Assembly: GCA_964444685.1 (NCBI GenBank)
Contig: CAYUIG010000015.1
Span: 1 to 64,000 of the forward strand
Origin: CAYUIG01 sp964444685
Lineage (GTDB): Bacteria; Gemmatimonadota; Gemmatimonadetes; Longimicrobiales; RSA9
Length of the DNA stretch: 64,000 nucleotides
Reading direction: 5' to 3'
Shown: positions 8,369 to 16,604 of the stretch, piece after piece
Layout of the letters: every line of letters starts with the position of its first letter
Position numbering within the stretch: the stretch's first letter is position 1
Notes under the pieces: model-generated
Databases searched by the model: none
Seen by the model: the letters and a program-made list of their open reading frames with translations, nothing else
What the model was told of the DNA's origin: nothing
Program-made: the position numbers and the translations under genes

Positions 8369-9598
8369 ATGAGGACCTGGCTTCTCGGTATCAGTCTGGC
8401 CGCGTTCGCGCCGCTGCCAGTCGTCGCACAGGCGGGGCCCGCGTGCTCGGCGCCCGCCGGCGCCGTCGACGAACGCACCTCGCTGATCGCGCGCCTGCCC
8501 TTCCATGCGAACAACAATCACGTCTACCTGCGCGTATGCCATGAGAGCAGCGCGCTCGACTTCATTCTCGATACGGGCGCGCCCAGCTCCTTCTTCGATC
8601 TGAACACCGCGCGTGACCGGGGCGTCCGTCTGGGAGCGGCGTTCCGTGCGAGCGGTGCGGGCGCTGGCACGGTACCGGGCGCGTTCCTCGAGGCGACGAG
8701 TGTGCGCCTCGCAGGTACGGCCATCGACTGGCGCATCGCCGCGGCGATCGACTTCTCCGGCGTCACGCCGCGCGAAGGCCATCGCCTGGAGGGTGTGCTC
8801 GGCGGTGACTTCGTCGAGCGCTACGTGGTGCGCATCGATTATGCGAACCGCACCGTCGAGCTGCACGATCGCGACCGGTTCCGCGCAGCGACCGGTGTCG
8901 TGATTCCAATGATCATCCGCACCCGCGAACCGCACATCGACATCGAGGTGGCGTTCGCCGACGGCACGCGCGTCCCCGCGCACATGCTCATCGACGTGGG
9001 CGGCTCCGGTCCGTTCAGCTTCCGCAAGGACTGGGTCGACGAGCACGGCGTGCGCGGTCGCGTGCGGCCGACGCAGCGCATTCACGGTGGCAGCGGCGTC
9101 GGCGGCGCAACCGTCGCCGATGCCGGCCGTGCGCCCGCGATCCGCATCGGCGAGCTCACGATCGATGCACCGATCGTCCACCTGTACGGAGATTCCACCG
9201 GGTATTTCTCCGAGAGCGGCCCTGTGGACGGCACCATCGGCGGCGACGTTCTGCGCCGATACATCGTAACCTTCGACTACGCTCGCCGGCAGGTCATCTT
9301 CGAACCGCACGACGGTGAAGTGACGCCGTTCGAAGCCAACATGACGGGTGTAACATTCGGCATGGACTCCGCGCTCACCAGCATCGTCGTGCAGCACGTG
9401 ATGGAAGGATCACCCGCGGCGGAAGCTGGCTTGCAGGAAGGCGATACCATCGTTGCCGTGAATGGAGAGCCCGCGGACGCGGCCGTGCTCGAACGACTGC
9501 GAGAGCGCGTTCGCACGGAAGGGGAGCGCATCGAGCTGACCGTGAGGCGCGGCACCACCGAGGAGCGACGCGTGGTCGTCACGCGCCGCGCGATATGA
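8369..9598 (+). CDS. Retropepsin-like aspartic protease with C-terminal PDZ domain
   Basis: 409 residues from ATG 8369. Residues 1-21 are a signal peptide (ending VVAQ). Two pepsin-like half-domains follow: the first active-site motif FILDTGAPSSFF (D68-T69-G70) and a second, less canonical one, LIDVGGSGPFSF (D209-V-G). Single-chain bacterial proteins of this type are predicted periplasmic peptidases. Residues about 320-405 form a PDZ domain (EGSPAAEAGLQEGDTIVAVNG), which usually binds C-termini of substrates. The valine in DVG replaces the usual Thr/Ser and could weaken catalysis. No clear operon partner is seen. Confidence 0.82.
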   Translation: MRTWLLGISLAAFAPLPVVAQAGPACSAPAGAVDERTSLIARLPFHANNNHVYLRVCHESSALDFILDTGAPSSFFDLNTARDRGVRLGAAFRASGAGAGTVPGAFLEATSVRLAGTAIDWRIAAAIDFSGVTPREGHRLEGVLGGDFVERYVVRIDYANRTVELHDRDRFRAATGVVIPMIIRTREPHIDIEVAFADGTRVPAHMLIDVGGSGPFSFRKDWVDEHGVRGRVRPTQRIHGGSGVGGATVADAGRAPAIRIGELTIDAPIVHLYGDSTGYFSESGPVDGTIGGDVLRRYIVTFDYARRQVIFEPHDGEVTPFEANMTGVTFGMDSALTSIVVQHVMEGSPAAEAGLQEGDTIVAVNGEPADAAVLERLRERVRTEGERIELTVRRGTTEERRVVVTRRAI

Positions 9599-9604
9599 CG
9601 TTGT

Positions 9605-10342
9605 TCAGAAGGTGATCGTTATCCCGGACGTGAAGATGCGGTCGGTCTTCTTCAGCGGTTCACCCGTGTCGTCGAGTGCCGGCAGGTTGTCGTAGCGTAC
9701 GACCAGCGAGACCTTCAGGCCGACGCGCGTCGACAGCGGCGCGACCACGCTCGTCTCCGTGTTGATGCGCAGGTCGTCGCTTTCCTCGAGGTTCGGCAGC
9801 ACTTCCACGGTCTGGAGCAGGTGTGCGTTGCCGGAGAACACGTGCTTCCACGAGCCCGCACCGCGCAGCGACGTGAACGAGTCCTCCGTCCCGTCCAGGT
9901 TCTCCTGATCGGTGAGCTGGACGCCCGCTTCCACGTTGAGCTGGTCGATGTCCGTGGCGAGGATGCGGAACACGGAGCCGGCGCCGTAGGCGAAGCGCGA
10001 ATCGATTCCGGCGAAGCGATCGCGATCAAAGGCGGTGAGCGCGTAGAGCGCCCAGCGCACGGCGAGGCCATAGTCGGCGCGCAGCGATGCGCGTCACTGG
10101 TCCGACGTCTTCGCGCCGTCGGTCTCGCCGTACACGGCGCCCAGGTCCTGCGTGAACTGCCAGCTCGCCAGCCGGTGGATCAGCCGTTCGGCGGCGTTCA
10201 GCGTGGTGACCGACGTGTTGCCGCCCACGCTCACGAAGCCGATGTCGGCCGTGAATTCGGTACGCGGCGGGGCGTCGGCATCCTGTGCGGCCGCGGGCCC
10301 GCTCAGCGCGGCCAGTGCGATCGCGGTGATCAGTCGCTTCAT
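9605..10342 (-). pseudogene. DUF481/YdiY-like outer-membrane protein gene, interrupted by in-frame TGA
   Basis: The N-terminal part starts at ATG 10342 with a signal peptide (KRLITAIALAALSGPAAAQ) and continues FTADIGFVSVGGNTSVTTLN, typical of the DUF481 beta-barrel family. It ends at TGA 10096-10094 after KTSDQ. The same frame then continues without a gap (RASLRADYGLAVRWALY, then FAYGAGSVFRI) to 9605, ending SGITITF, a normal barrel C-terminus. So the only lesion is one stop codon; TGG (Trp) would fit. It may be a true nonsense mutation, a sequencing error, or much less likely readthrough. The whole reading frame has 245 sense-or-stop positions, the usual family size. Confidence 0.75.
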
Positions 10343-10454
10343 GGGCGCCAAGCTAAGACCCGAGTCGGCCGGCGTGCAACGACGCTGGCCGTCGGTGGTC
10401 TGCAACCTTAGTGTGCTTTCTGCAGCACGGACCCGATGCGGGAGGCCTGACGAC

Positions 10455-11201
10455 ATGAGAACGGCGACACTGCTCGTTGCACTCGCGGCACTGCTCCTTC
10501 CCACTCGCGCCATCGGCCAGGCTGAGCGCACCACGTTCGTCATCGTGCACGGGGCATGGGGAGGGAGCTGGGACTGGCGGACCGTCGACAGCTTGCTGAC
10601 GGCCCGAGGGCAGCGCGTGTTCCGGCCGGACCTCACGGGCCTTGGCAAGCGCTCGCACCTCGCGTCGTCTCTGGAGATCGGGCTCGACACGCACATCGCC
10701 GACATCGTCAACGAGATCCTGTGGGAGGAGCTGACGGATGTCGTGCTGGTCGGTCATAGTTACGGCGGGATGGTGATCTCGGGTGTGGCCGACAGCATCC
10801 CGGGGCGGATCCGCGAACTCGTGTACGTCGATGCGTTCCTGCCGCAGAACGGAGAGAGCGTCCTGACGCTCATGCCGGAAGGCCTGGGCGCGATGGTCCG
10901 GACGGCCGTGCGCGATGGGCTGATCGTAGCGCCGTGGCTGCAGGCGGACACCGTGATACCGTACGACGTTCCGCACCCGTACCGGACGTTCGCGGACACG
11001 ATCGAGCTGGGCGAGCGGTACGAGTCCGTGCGCGGGCGCTACATCCTCACCGCAGAGCCGGGCTCACCCGACGGGTTCGAGCCGTTCGCAGCCCGTGCGC
11101 GGGAGCGAGGCTGGGATGTGGTCACGATGCAGACCAATCACACGCCGAACCGCACGCAGCCCGTCGAGCTCGTGGAGCTGCTGCTGGGCGGATCGCGTTG
11201 A
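10455..11201 (+). CDS. Secreted alpha/beta hydrolase (esterase)
   Basis: 248 residues from ATG 10455. Residues 1-22 are a signal peptide ending AIGQ. The fold starts with FVIVHGAWGGSWDW (oxyanion-hole HGAWGG), then the nucleophile elbow VGHSYGGMV. The aspartate is probably in PGRIRELVYVDAF, and the C-terminal histidine in TNHTPNRTQP. The sequence style resembles the plant methylesterase/hydroxynitrile-lyase branch. The substrate is unknown. It is divergent from the broken DUF481 gene. Confidence 0.8.
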   Translation: MRTATLLVALAALLLPTRAIGQAERTTFVIVHGAWGGSWDWRTVDSLLTARGQRVFRPDLTGLGKRSHLASSLEIGLDTHIADIVNEILWEELTDVVLVGHSYGGMVISGVADSIPGRIRELVYVDAFLPQNGESVLTLMPEGLGAMVRTAVRDGLIVAPWLQADTVIPYDVPHPYRTFADTIELGERYESVRGRYILTAEPGSPDGFEPFAARARERGWDVVTMQTNHTPNRTQPVELVELLLGGSR

Positions 11202-11205
11202 GTCG

Positions 11206-11778
11206 TTAGTGACCCCAGCTCGGCGGAGGCGCCGGGACCTCACGCGTCAGATCGAACTCGACGCGGACGCGCCGATCGGTGCCCTCGCGCCGCAGCGCGT
11301 ACGCGTACATCGAATCGGGGACGATCTCCACCGTCCAGACGTTCGTGACGGCCGCCGGGATCAGATTCGCCGTGTGCTCGTCCGCGAAGAACTCCTGGGT
11401 CGTTGACGTTCCTTCCGTGCGCGTGTCGCCGCCGTACTGTGTGATCTCGTCCTCGCTCCCGTCCTCGTGGCGGTGATCGTGTTTGAGACGCAATCCGTCC
11501 GGCGTCCGCGTGAAGATCCACGTCCGTGAACGGTCCTCGCCCACGTTGAATGCCACGCGCACCTCTGCGTCCGAGCAGTCGTGCGCGTGCATGACCAGCA
11601 CCTTGCCGGTGAAGACCGTATCGGTCGGCGATCCCTGGACCAGCTGCCCTTCGTAGGCGGAACCGCAGAGCGACTGGAGCGAGGCCCAGAACTCATCCTG
11701 TGGCGCCGGGTCGGCGGCGGGCGCCGCGCGACAGGTTGCGAGAGCCACGGCACAAAGCAGCCAGACGTGACGAAGCAT
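11206..11778 (-). CDS. Lipoprotein of unknown function
   Basis: 190 residues from ATG 11778, with a GGAG site about 5 nt upstream. The N-terminus (MLRHVWLLCAVALATC) is a lipoprotein signal with the cysteine at residue 16. The mature part is polar and acidic, with phrases such as GKVLVMHAHDCSDAEVRVAFNVGED and WIFTRTPDGLRLKHDHRHEDG, giving several histidines and two further cysteines. No family is recognised. It probably forms a beta-rich domain on the periplasmic side. It ends 4 bp from the convergent esterase gene. Confidence 0.65.
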   Translation of the reverse strand: MLRHVWLLCAVALATCRAAPAADPAPQDEFWASLQSLCGSAYEGQLVQGSPTDTVFTGKVLVMHAHDCSDAEVRVAFNVGEDRSRTWIFTRTPDGLRLKHDHRHEDGSEDEITQYGGDTRTEGTSTTQEFFADEHTANLIPAAVTNVWTVEIVPDSMYAYALRREGTDRRVRVEFDLTREVPAPPPSWGH

Positions 11779-11886
11779 CGAGTCTCCGGGTCGGGGTTTT
11801 TCGAACACGAATACTAGGACTGCAGTCCGGAATCGTCCAATCCGACTCATCGAGATGGCCCATGTGTTGCGGCGAATTCTTCACCC

Positions 11887-12276
11887 ATGAAGTTGGGTCT
11901 GCTGCTTCGCATCGCGGCCCTCTACATGGGGGTCGTCGGTATCGGTCTGATCATGGCGCCGGGTGCCTTCTGTACCGGTGCCGTGCCGGAGGATGCGTCG
12001 CAGGAGCTGCTCGCCTTCATCCGCCTGTGGGGCGCCCCGCTCCTCGGAATCGCCCTCCTCGACTGGCTGGCCCGCGACGCGGAACCGTCGAAGACGCGCG
12101 ATGCGATCGTGTACGGCAACCTGGTCGGCTTCGCGGCGATCGCCGCCATCGACATCTGGGGTTCGTTCCTGGGTCATGCACGTCCGATTACCAAGCTCTT
12201 CGCCGTCGTGCACACGCTCTTTGCTCTGGCATTCTTCCTGGCCGCCAGGAAGTATCGCTCGGATCGTCCGGCCTGA
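11887..12276 (+). CDS. Small integral membrane protein
   Basis: 129 residues from ATG 11887. There are four hydrophobic segments: residues about 5-27, 40-60, 73-93 and 104-120. The pattern (short, four helices, few charges, RKYRSD at the C-terminus) is that of small DoxX-like or DUF4345-like membrane proteins, but no motif proves this. It is followed 25 bp later by a small dimeric alpha/beta-barrel protein. Confidence 0.6.
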   Translation: MKLGLLLRIAALYMGVVGIGLIMAPGAFCTGAVPEDASQELLAFIRLWGAPLLGIALLDWLARDAEPSKTRDAIVYGNLVGFAAIAAIDIWGSFLGHARPITKLFAVVHTLFALAFFLAARKYRSDRPA

Positions 12277-12301
12277 TCGGCCATCACATGGGGAGGTGAA
12301 C

Positions 12302-12613
12302 ATGCTGCTGGTTCGCGAGATCATGTACTGCAAACCCGGACAGGTGCGCCCGCTCACGGAGCGGTTCGTGAAGATGGCCGCGATGATGGAGAAGGCCGGC
12401 CAGGGTAAGATGCGCGTGATGACGGACTTCGTGGCAGAGCGCTACTGGACGCTGGTATGCGAGTACGAAGTCGAAAGCATGGACGCGTTCGAGAAGATGA
12501 TGTCGGGACAGAACGAGACGCCGGAGTCGCAGAAGGAGATGGAGGAGCTGATGAAGGGCTACCACGACTTCGTCGATGTCGGGCGCCGGGAGATCTACAA
12601 GCTCGAGAACTGA
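12302..12613 (+). CDS. Dimeric alpha+beta-barrel (NIPSNAP-like) small protein
   Basis: 103 residues from ATG 12302, with a strong GGGGAGGT site 6 nt upstream. The pattern is a beta strand (LLVREIMYCKPGQVRPLTERF), helix, two strands (MRVMTDFVAERYWTLVCEYEVES), then a helix rich in Met/Glu, and an ending GRREIYKLE. This is the ferredoxin-like fold of NIPSNAP, EthD or ABM-type dimers. No catalytic residue is visible; such proteins bind small ligands or have monooxygenase-like roles. Confidence 0.6.
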   Translation: MLLVREIMYCKPGQVRPLTERFVKMAAMMEKAGQGKMRVMTDFVAERYWTLVCEYEVESMDAFEKMMSGQNETPESQKEMEELMKGYHDFVDVGRREIYKLEN

Positions 12614-12709
12614 CCGCCCGATTCTGGACCGGTCAGTCCCGCCTGCTTATCGTAGCCGTCCAGGCCGGATGTGAGGGCGGCAGCGAGGTCGCTCGGTACG
12701 GGGCTCGTC

Positions 12710-13531
12710 GTGACCAGAAGCATCGCAATCGTTCTCTTCGCGGGATTCGGGCTCACGCCGTTGGTTGCAGCAGCCCAAAGCAGCACGTACTGCGGAGCAA
12801 TGCCCGGCGTTACGATCCGCGGCGTTGTGGTAAACGACAGCACCGGTGTGCCCGTTTCCGGGAGCCGCGTGTACGGCGAACCGGGCCGGGATTGCCGGAC
12901 CGTCACCGACGATTTCGGCCGTTTTGTTCTTTCCGGCATGCCGGCCGGCTCGATTCGCATCTACGTGAGCGCCGCCCAGTACAAGCCAATCAATCCGTTG
13001 TGGCTCGACGTCGAGGTCGGCGCGACGGAAACCGTCGAGATCCGCCTCGTCGAAGGCGGTCCGCTGCGTGATTGCCGCGCTGTGCCTGCGTGCGCGCTCC
13101 TCGTGGACGGCGAGCCCGTTGCCGGAATGGATGACGCAGCCGCGTTGCGTCTCGCCGCGCTCGGCACGGTCATCGGTCTCGTGTGGGGTGAGGTCACGGA
13201 TGGCGAGCACTGGTACGCATGCCTTGATGAGGAATCGCTGGATCTGCTTCCGGCCTTGAGCGAGCGCTACTCACCGGTGGTGTCTCACACTGAATGCGAA
13301 CTACCCGAGGGCCCGCTCGGGAGTGAGCCCCGACGCATGCGTCACGCCGCCACGGGCAGCCCCGCATTCGGTCTGACCATCGACAGGATCACCGAGCCGC
13401 TCCCGAATCGCAGGGCGGTGCGGCTTTCCTACTATGTCGGGCCTCTCTGGGCTGCGGCCTGGGAGTGCGACGTCGAGCGCGGTCCACGAGGCTGGAGGCC
13501 CACGCTCTGCATTGTGCGTTGGATCTCCTAA
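12710..13531 (+). CDS. Secreted protein with carboxypeptidase-regulatory-like domain
   Basis: About 273 residues if it starts at GTG 12710 (an earlier in-frame GTG exists at 12671). The chosen start puts TRSIAIVLFAGFGL and VAAAQ at the N-terminus as a clean signal peptide. Next comes a CarboxypepD-regulatory/CNA-B-like beta-sandwich: TIRGVVVNDSTGVPVSGSRV, DFGRFVLSGMPAGSIRI. The C-terminal 150 residues contain scattered cysteines (CRAVPACALL, CLDEE, CEL, CDVE, CIVRW), probably in disulfide bonds, and no known family. It resembles the many single-domain carbohydrate- or surface-related secreted proteins of this phylum. Confidence 0.65.
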   Translation: MTRSIAIVLFAGFGLTPLVAAAQSSTYCGAMPGVTIRGVVVNDSTGVPVSGSRVYGEPGRDCRTVTDDFGRFVLSGMPAGSIRIYVSAAQYKPINPLWLDVEVGATETVEIRLVEGGPLRDCRAVPACALLVDGEPVAGMDDAAALRLAALGTVIGLVWGEVTDGEHWYACLDEESLDLLPALSERYSPVVSHTECELPEGPLGSEPRRMRHAATGSPAFGLTIDRITEPLPNRRAVRLSYYVGPLWAAAWECDVERGPRGWRPTLCIVRWIS

Positions 13532-13609
13532 GGTGTGCTGGCTGGAACGAGCACAAACGACTACCGTATGCGGAACGGCCGGCGGACCGTCGGCAACCGA
13601 TACAGAGGA

Positions 13610-14137
13610 ATGGAAGTGACTGCAGAACAGGCGAAGGCCGCGGCCGAGGCAATGATCGCCCTGTGGGAGGGCGAGTACCCGACGACCGTGCGCGTATTGG
13701 CGGCTGTCCCCGATGACCGTCGCGACTATCGACCGGACCCCAAGTCTCGCAGTGCGTGGGAGCTCGTCGTGCACATCGCGACGGGCGACGTGTGGTTCCT
13801 CGATTCCATCGCGCGCGGTGCGTTCCGTTTCGATCCCGCCTCGGCGCTGCAGCTCGAGGCGTCATTCCGAACGGTCGGGGACGTTGTCGCATTCTATGAG
13901 GCGACGCTTCCCGGAAAGCTCGCGGCGGCGCGGGACGTTCCCGGCGATGCACTGAGCGAGGTCATGGATCTCGGAGGCGTCAAGAGGAAGTCGCGGCTGC
14001 AGTGGATCGGGTCGTCGCTCAACCACTGCGTCCACCACCGCGGCCAGCTGTCCGCGTATCTCCGGTCGATGGGCGCGAAGGTGCCCGATCTCTATGGTCC
14101 CAGCGCCGACACCGAACCCGCGGTGGCGGCGGACTGA
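13610..14137 (+). CDS. DinB family protein
   Basis: 175 residues from ATG 13610 (an in-frame ATG at 13568 is less likely). The DinB four-helix-bundle fold is shown by the metal-binding histidines: H in ELVVHIATGDVWF and the pair in NHCVHHRGQLSAYLR. Loss of all three would be needed to call it inactive; they are present. Family members act as metal-dependent thiol S-transferases or are of unknown function. A second, more YfiT-like DinB protein is encoded at 20751-21281. Confidence 0.85.
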   Translation: MEVTAEQAKAAAEAMIALWEGEYPTTVRVLAAVPDDRRDYRPDPKSRSAWELVVHIATGDVWFLDSIARGAFRFDPASALQLEASFRTVGDVVAFYEATLPGKLAAARDVPGDALSEVMDLGGVKRKSRLQWIGSSLNHCVHHRGQLSAYLRSMGAKVPDLYGPSADTEPAVAAD

Positions 14138-14159
14138 CCGGCAAGCCGTACGCGCCGCG

Positions 14160-14177
14160 GCGTTCCCGCGGGAACGC
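14160..14177. promoter_or_regulatory. Perfect 18-bp palindrome (possible operator or hairpin)
   Basis: GCGTTCCCGCGGGAACGC is a perfect inverted repeat with no loop, in the 93-bp space between the DinB stop and the next gene. It could be an operator for a dimeric repressor controlling the 14231 gene. It is a poor intrinsic terminator: no loop is left and no T-run follows (GTTTA only). Confidence 0.35.
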
Positions 14178-14230
14178 GTTTATGTCTGGATGGGACGGCG
14201 GATGACTCCGATCGCGCTGCCGGCCGCGCC

Positions 14231-14752
14231 ATGACGAAGCACCTCCGTCTGGCGCTGGTGGGCCTGGTCCTCGTATACGGGATCATCTGCATCCGCACGC
14301 CCGACGCCTACCGCTTCCTCGATGCGGTGGACCTGCCGATCCACGAGACCGGCCACCTGCTGTTCAGGCCGTTCGGTGACTTCCTCCAGTTCCTCGGCGG
14401 CACGATCCTGCAGCTTGCCGTGCCGATCGCCTTCGTGCTGTATTTCCTCCGTCGCGGCGACCGCTTCGCCGCCGCGATCGTGCTCTTCTGGGTGGCGCAG
14501 AACTTCTGGAACATCGCGCGCTACATTGCCGATGCGCGTGCGCAGGAGCTGCCGCTCGTGGGCGGCGGCGAGCACGACTGGGCGTACCTGCTCGGCAGCC
14601 TCGGCTGGCTCGAGCACGATCTGATGCTGAGCGGCGTCGTGCGCGCCGTGGGCTTCCTGGTATTCGTCGCATCCGTCGTGCTCGGTTGGCGGCACGCCGG
14701 CGAATCGGACGCCGGCGCCGTCTTGAACACGGGAGCGGAGGAACCGTCATGA
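14231..14752 (+). CDS. Membrane protein with intramembrane HETGH motif
   Basis: 173 residues from ATG 14231. There are about five hydrophobic segments (residues 7-22, 45-73, 83-97, 121-137, 139-155). The motif PIHETGHLLF (H38-E39-T-G-H42) fits HExxH and lies at the start of a hydrophobic stretch, as in site-2-protease-like (M50) zinc peptidases. A later acidic pair (GGGEHDWAYLL, GWLEHDLM) could supply a third ligand, but the usual NPDG-type motif of M50 is absent. It may be a membrane metalloprotease or a structural membrane protein that merely resembles one. Confidence 0.6.
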   Translation: MTKHLRLALVGLVLVYGIICIRTPDAYRFLDAVDLPIHETGHLLFRPFGDFLQFLGGTILQLAVPIAFVLYFLRRGDRFAAAIVLFWVAQNFWNIARYIADARAQELPLVGGGEHDWAYLLGSLGWLEHDLMLSGVVRAVGFLVFVASVVLGWRHAGESDAGAVLNTGAEEPS

Positions 14753-14787
14753 AGTATGCGACGCTTCTCATTTCGTTCGCGGCGTGA
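14749..14787 (+). CDS. Twelve-codon mini-ORF, probable gene remnant or leader
   Basis: ATG at 14749 overlaps the previous stop (ATGA) and reads MKYATLLISFAA then TGA. It looks like the front of a signal peptide (basic residue, hydrophobic run) that ends at once. It could be a decayed secreted-protein gene, a membrane mini-peptide or chance. A GGAG-type sequence sits 8 nt upstream (GCGGAGGAACCGTC), which would translate it. Confidence 0.3.
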   Translation: MKYATLLISFAA

Positions 14788-14802
14788 TACCCTCCGCCCG
14801 AA

Positions 14803-15336
14803 ATGATTACCGTGCGCCGGGCAACTCTCGAGGACGCCGGGGAGCTGAGTCGAATGGCCGCAGCAACGTTCCGGGACGCGTTCGGGGCGGACAACGCGGC
14901 CGATGACATGGACGGCTATGTAGCGGAAGCGTTCTCGCCGGTTCAGCAGGCGGCCGAGATTGCGGATCCGAACGGTGCGATCTTCCTTGCCGAGTATCGC
15001 GACGCGTCGGGCGCCGAGCTGGTCGGCTACACGCATCTGGTCGCCGGGCCTGCGCCGGAAGCGGTGAGCGGGCCCGCGCCGATCGAGCTCAAGCGGCTGT
15101 ACGTCGCGCGGGCGTGGCACGGCCGCAACGTGGCGCAGGCGCTGATGGATGCCGCGCTGGCGGAGGCGCGGGCGCGCGGCGGTCGGACGGTGTGGCTCGG
15201 TGTCTGGGAGCGCAATCCACGCGCCGTCGCATTCTACGCGAAGTACGGCTTCACGCGTGTCGGCGAGCACTCGTTCGTTCTCGGTGCGGACGTTCAGACC
15301 GACTGGGTGCTCGCGCGGGCACTCGACGATGCATGA
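14803..15336 (+). CDS. GNAT family N-acetyltransferase
   Basis: 177 residues from ATG 14803. The GNAT fold is shown by MITVRRATLEDAGELSRMA at the start, the strand ELVGYTHLV, and the acetyl-CoA loop region RAWHGRNVAQALMDAAL, corresponding to motif A (normally Q/RxxGxG/A, here the G-R-N variant). It ends with ERNPRAVAFYAKYGFTRVG, the standard motif B. These enzymes move an acetyl group from acetyl-CoA to an amine; the substrate is unknown. Confidence 0.85.
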   Translation: MITVRRATLEDAGELSRMAAATFRDAFGADNAADDMDGYVAEAFSPVQQAAEIADPNGAIFLAEYRDASGAELVGYTHLVAGPAPEAVSGPAPIELKRLYVARAWHGRNVAQALMDAALAEARARGGRTVWLGVWERNPRAVAFYAKYGFTRVGEHSFVLGADVQTDWVLARALDDA

Positions 15337-15355
15337 CGGGAGGGAGGTGATTGGA

Positions 15356-15886
15356 ATGGCTACGCTCGTTTTCGGAATGAATCAGTCGCTGGATGGGTAC
15401 GTCGATCACGAGGCGTTCATGCCGGGGCCTGCGCTGTTCCGCCACTTCATCGAACAGACGGAAGCGCAGACCGGCGGCATCTACGGCCGCACGATGTACG
15501 AGATCATGCGGTACTGGGATGACGATCAGCCCGAATGGGATGATGCGGAGCGTGCGTTCGCAGCGGCGTGGCAGAAGCAGCCGAAGTGGGTCGTGTCACG
15601 TACGCTGGAATCGGTCGGTCCCAACGCGACGCTCGTCCGCGACGATCTCGAGGGGACCATCCGCCGGCTAAAGGCCGAACGCAACGGCGAGATCGAAGTG
15701 GCCGGTACGCGGCTGGCGCACAGCCTGACCGAGCTCGGCCTGATCGACATGTATCGCATCTACCTGCACCCCGTGGTGCTCGGCAGCGGCACACCCTTCT
15801 TCGCCGGGCCGCCGCCTCGCCTCCGCCTGATCGCCCATGAGCAGATGGACGAGGATGTGGTACGACTCACGTACGTTCCTGGCTGA
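15356..15886 (+). CDS. Dihydrofolate-reductase-fold (RibD C-terminal domain) protein
   Basis: 176 residues from ATG 15356, after a strong GGGAGGTGA site 5 nt upstream. The start FGMNQSLDGYVDHE and the NADPH-binding region GGIYGRTMYEIM, then IEVAGTRLAHSLTELGLIDMYRIYLHPVVLGSGTPFF, match the RibD C-terminal/YyaP-YwjB family. Members of this stand-alone group are NAD(P)H reductases of mostly unknown substrate. The stop overlaps the start of the methyltransferase gene (TGATG). Confidence 0.85.
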   Translation: MATLVFGMNQSLDGYVDHEAFMPGPALFRHFIEQTEAQTGGIYGRTMYEIMRYWDDDQPEWDDAERAFAAAWQKQPKWVVSRTLESVGPNATLVRDDLEGTIRRLKAERNGEIEVAGTRLAHSLTELGLIDMYRIYLHPVVLGSGTPFFAGPPPRLRLIAHEQMDEDVVRLTYVPG

Positions 15887-16596
15887 TGGGGCACTACTCC
15901 TCGGCCGCGGAGTTCTACGATCTGCTGTACCGCGACCAGAAGGATTACGTCGCGGAGGCCGCGCTGCTCGCGGACACCATCCGGCAGGAGAATCCCACGG
16001 CGACGACCGTACTCGACGTGGCCTGTGGAACCGGATCCCACGCGCGCGCACTGACGGACATCGGATTCCGCGTCGATGGCGTCGACCTGGAGCCCTCGTT
16101 CGTCGAACGCGCGCGCGCGAAATGTCCGGAGGGTGATTTCCGCGTCGCCGACATGACGCAGCTCGCGCTCGACAAACGGTACGACGCGGTCGTGTGCCTT
16201 TTCTCGGCCATCGGCTACGCAGCATCCCGCGCGGAGCTGGCGGTCACGATCGCAGGGATGTCACAGCATCTCGAGCCCGGCGGAGTGGTCATCGTCGACC
16301 CATGGTTCGAGCCGGGCCAGCTCACGCACGGCTGGATTGCCGTGCTCACCGGCAGGGACGAGCATCTCTCGGTGTGCAGGATGTCGCGGACGGTGATCGA
16401 GGGCACCAGGTCCATACTCGAATTCGAGTACCTGATCGGTACGCCCGATGGGATCGAACGACGCAGTGAAGTGCACCGGTTGACGCTTTTCACGCAGGCA
16501 GAGATGGAAGAAGCCTTCCGGACCGCCGGGCTCACCGTGGAGCGGAAGCCGGAAGTGCTGCGCACGCGCGGCCTGTATATCGGGCGACTCGTCTGA
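15886..16596 (+). CDS. Class I SAM-dependent methyltransferase
   Basis: 236 residues from ATG 15886. The Rossmann fold is shown by VLDVACGTGSHARAL (motif I), VDGVDLEPSFVERARAK (motif II acidic end), FRVADM (motif III) and YDAVVCLFSAIGYA (motif IV). The C-terminal half (QHLEPGGVVIVDPWFEPGQ, then two longer strands) is the substrate part. The overall order resembles N,N-dimethyltransferases of amino sugars (TylM1/DesVI-like), but this is not proven. Confidence 0.82.
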   Translation: MGHYSSAAEFYDLLYRDQKDYVAEAALLADTIRQENPTATTVLDVACGTGSHARALTDIGFRVDGVDLEPSFVERARAKCPEGDFRVADMTQLALDKRYDAVVCLFSAIGYAASRAELAVTIAGMSQHLEPGGVVIVDPWFEPGQLTHGWIAVLTGRDEHLSVCRMSRTVIEGTRSILEFEYLIGTPDGIERRSEVHRLTLFTQAEMEEAFRTAGLTVERKPEVLRTRGLYIGRLV

Positions 16597-16604
16597 GTTC
16601 CGTA

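Noticed and set aside
10094..10096. Selenocysteine codon in the DUF481 gene
   Set aside because: No SECIS-like structure or selenoprotein machinery is visible, and Trp fits the position better than Cys.
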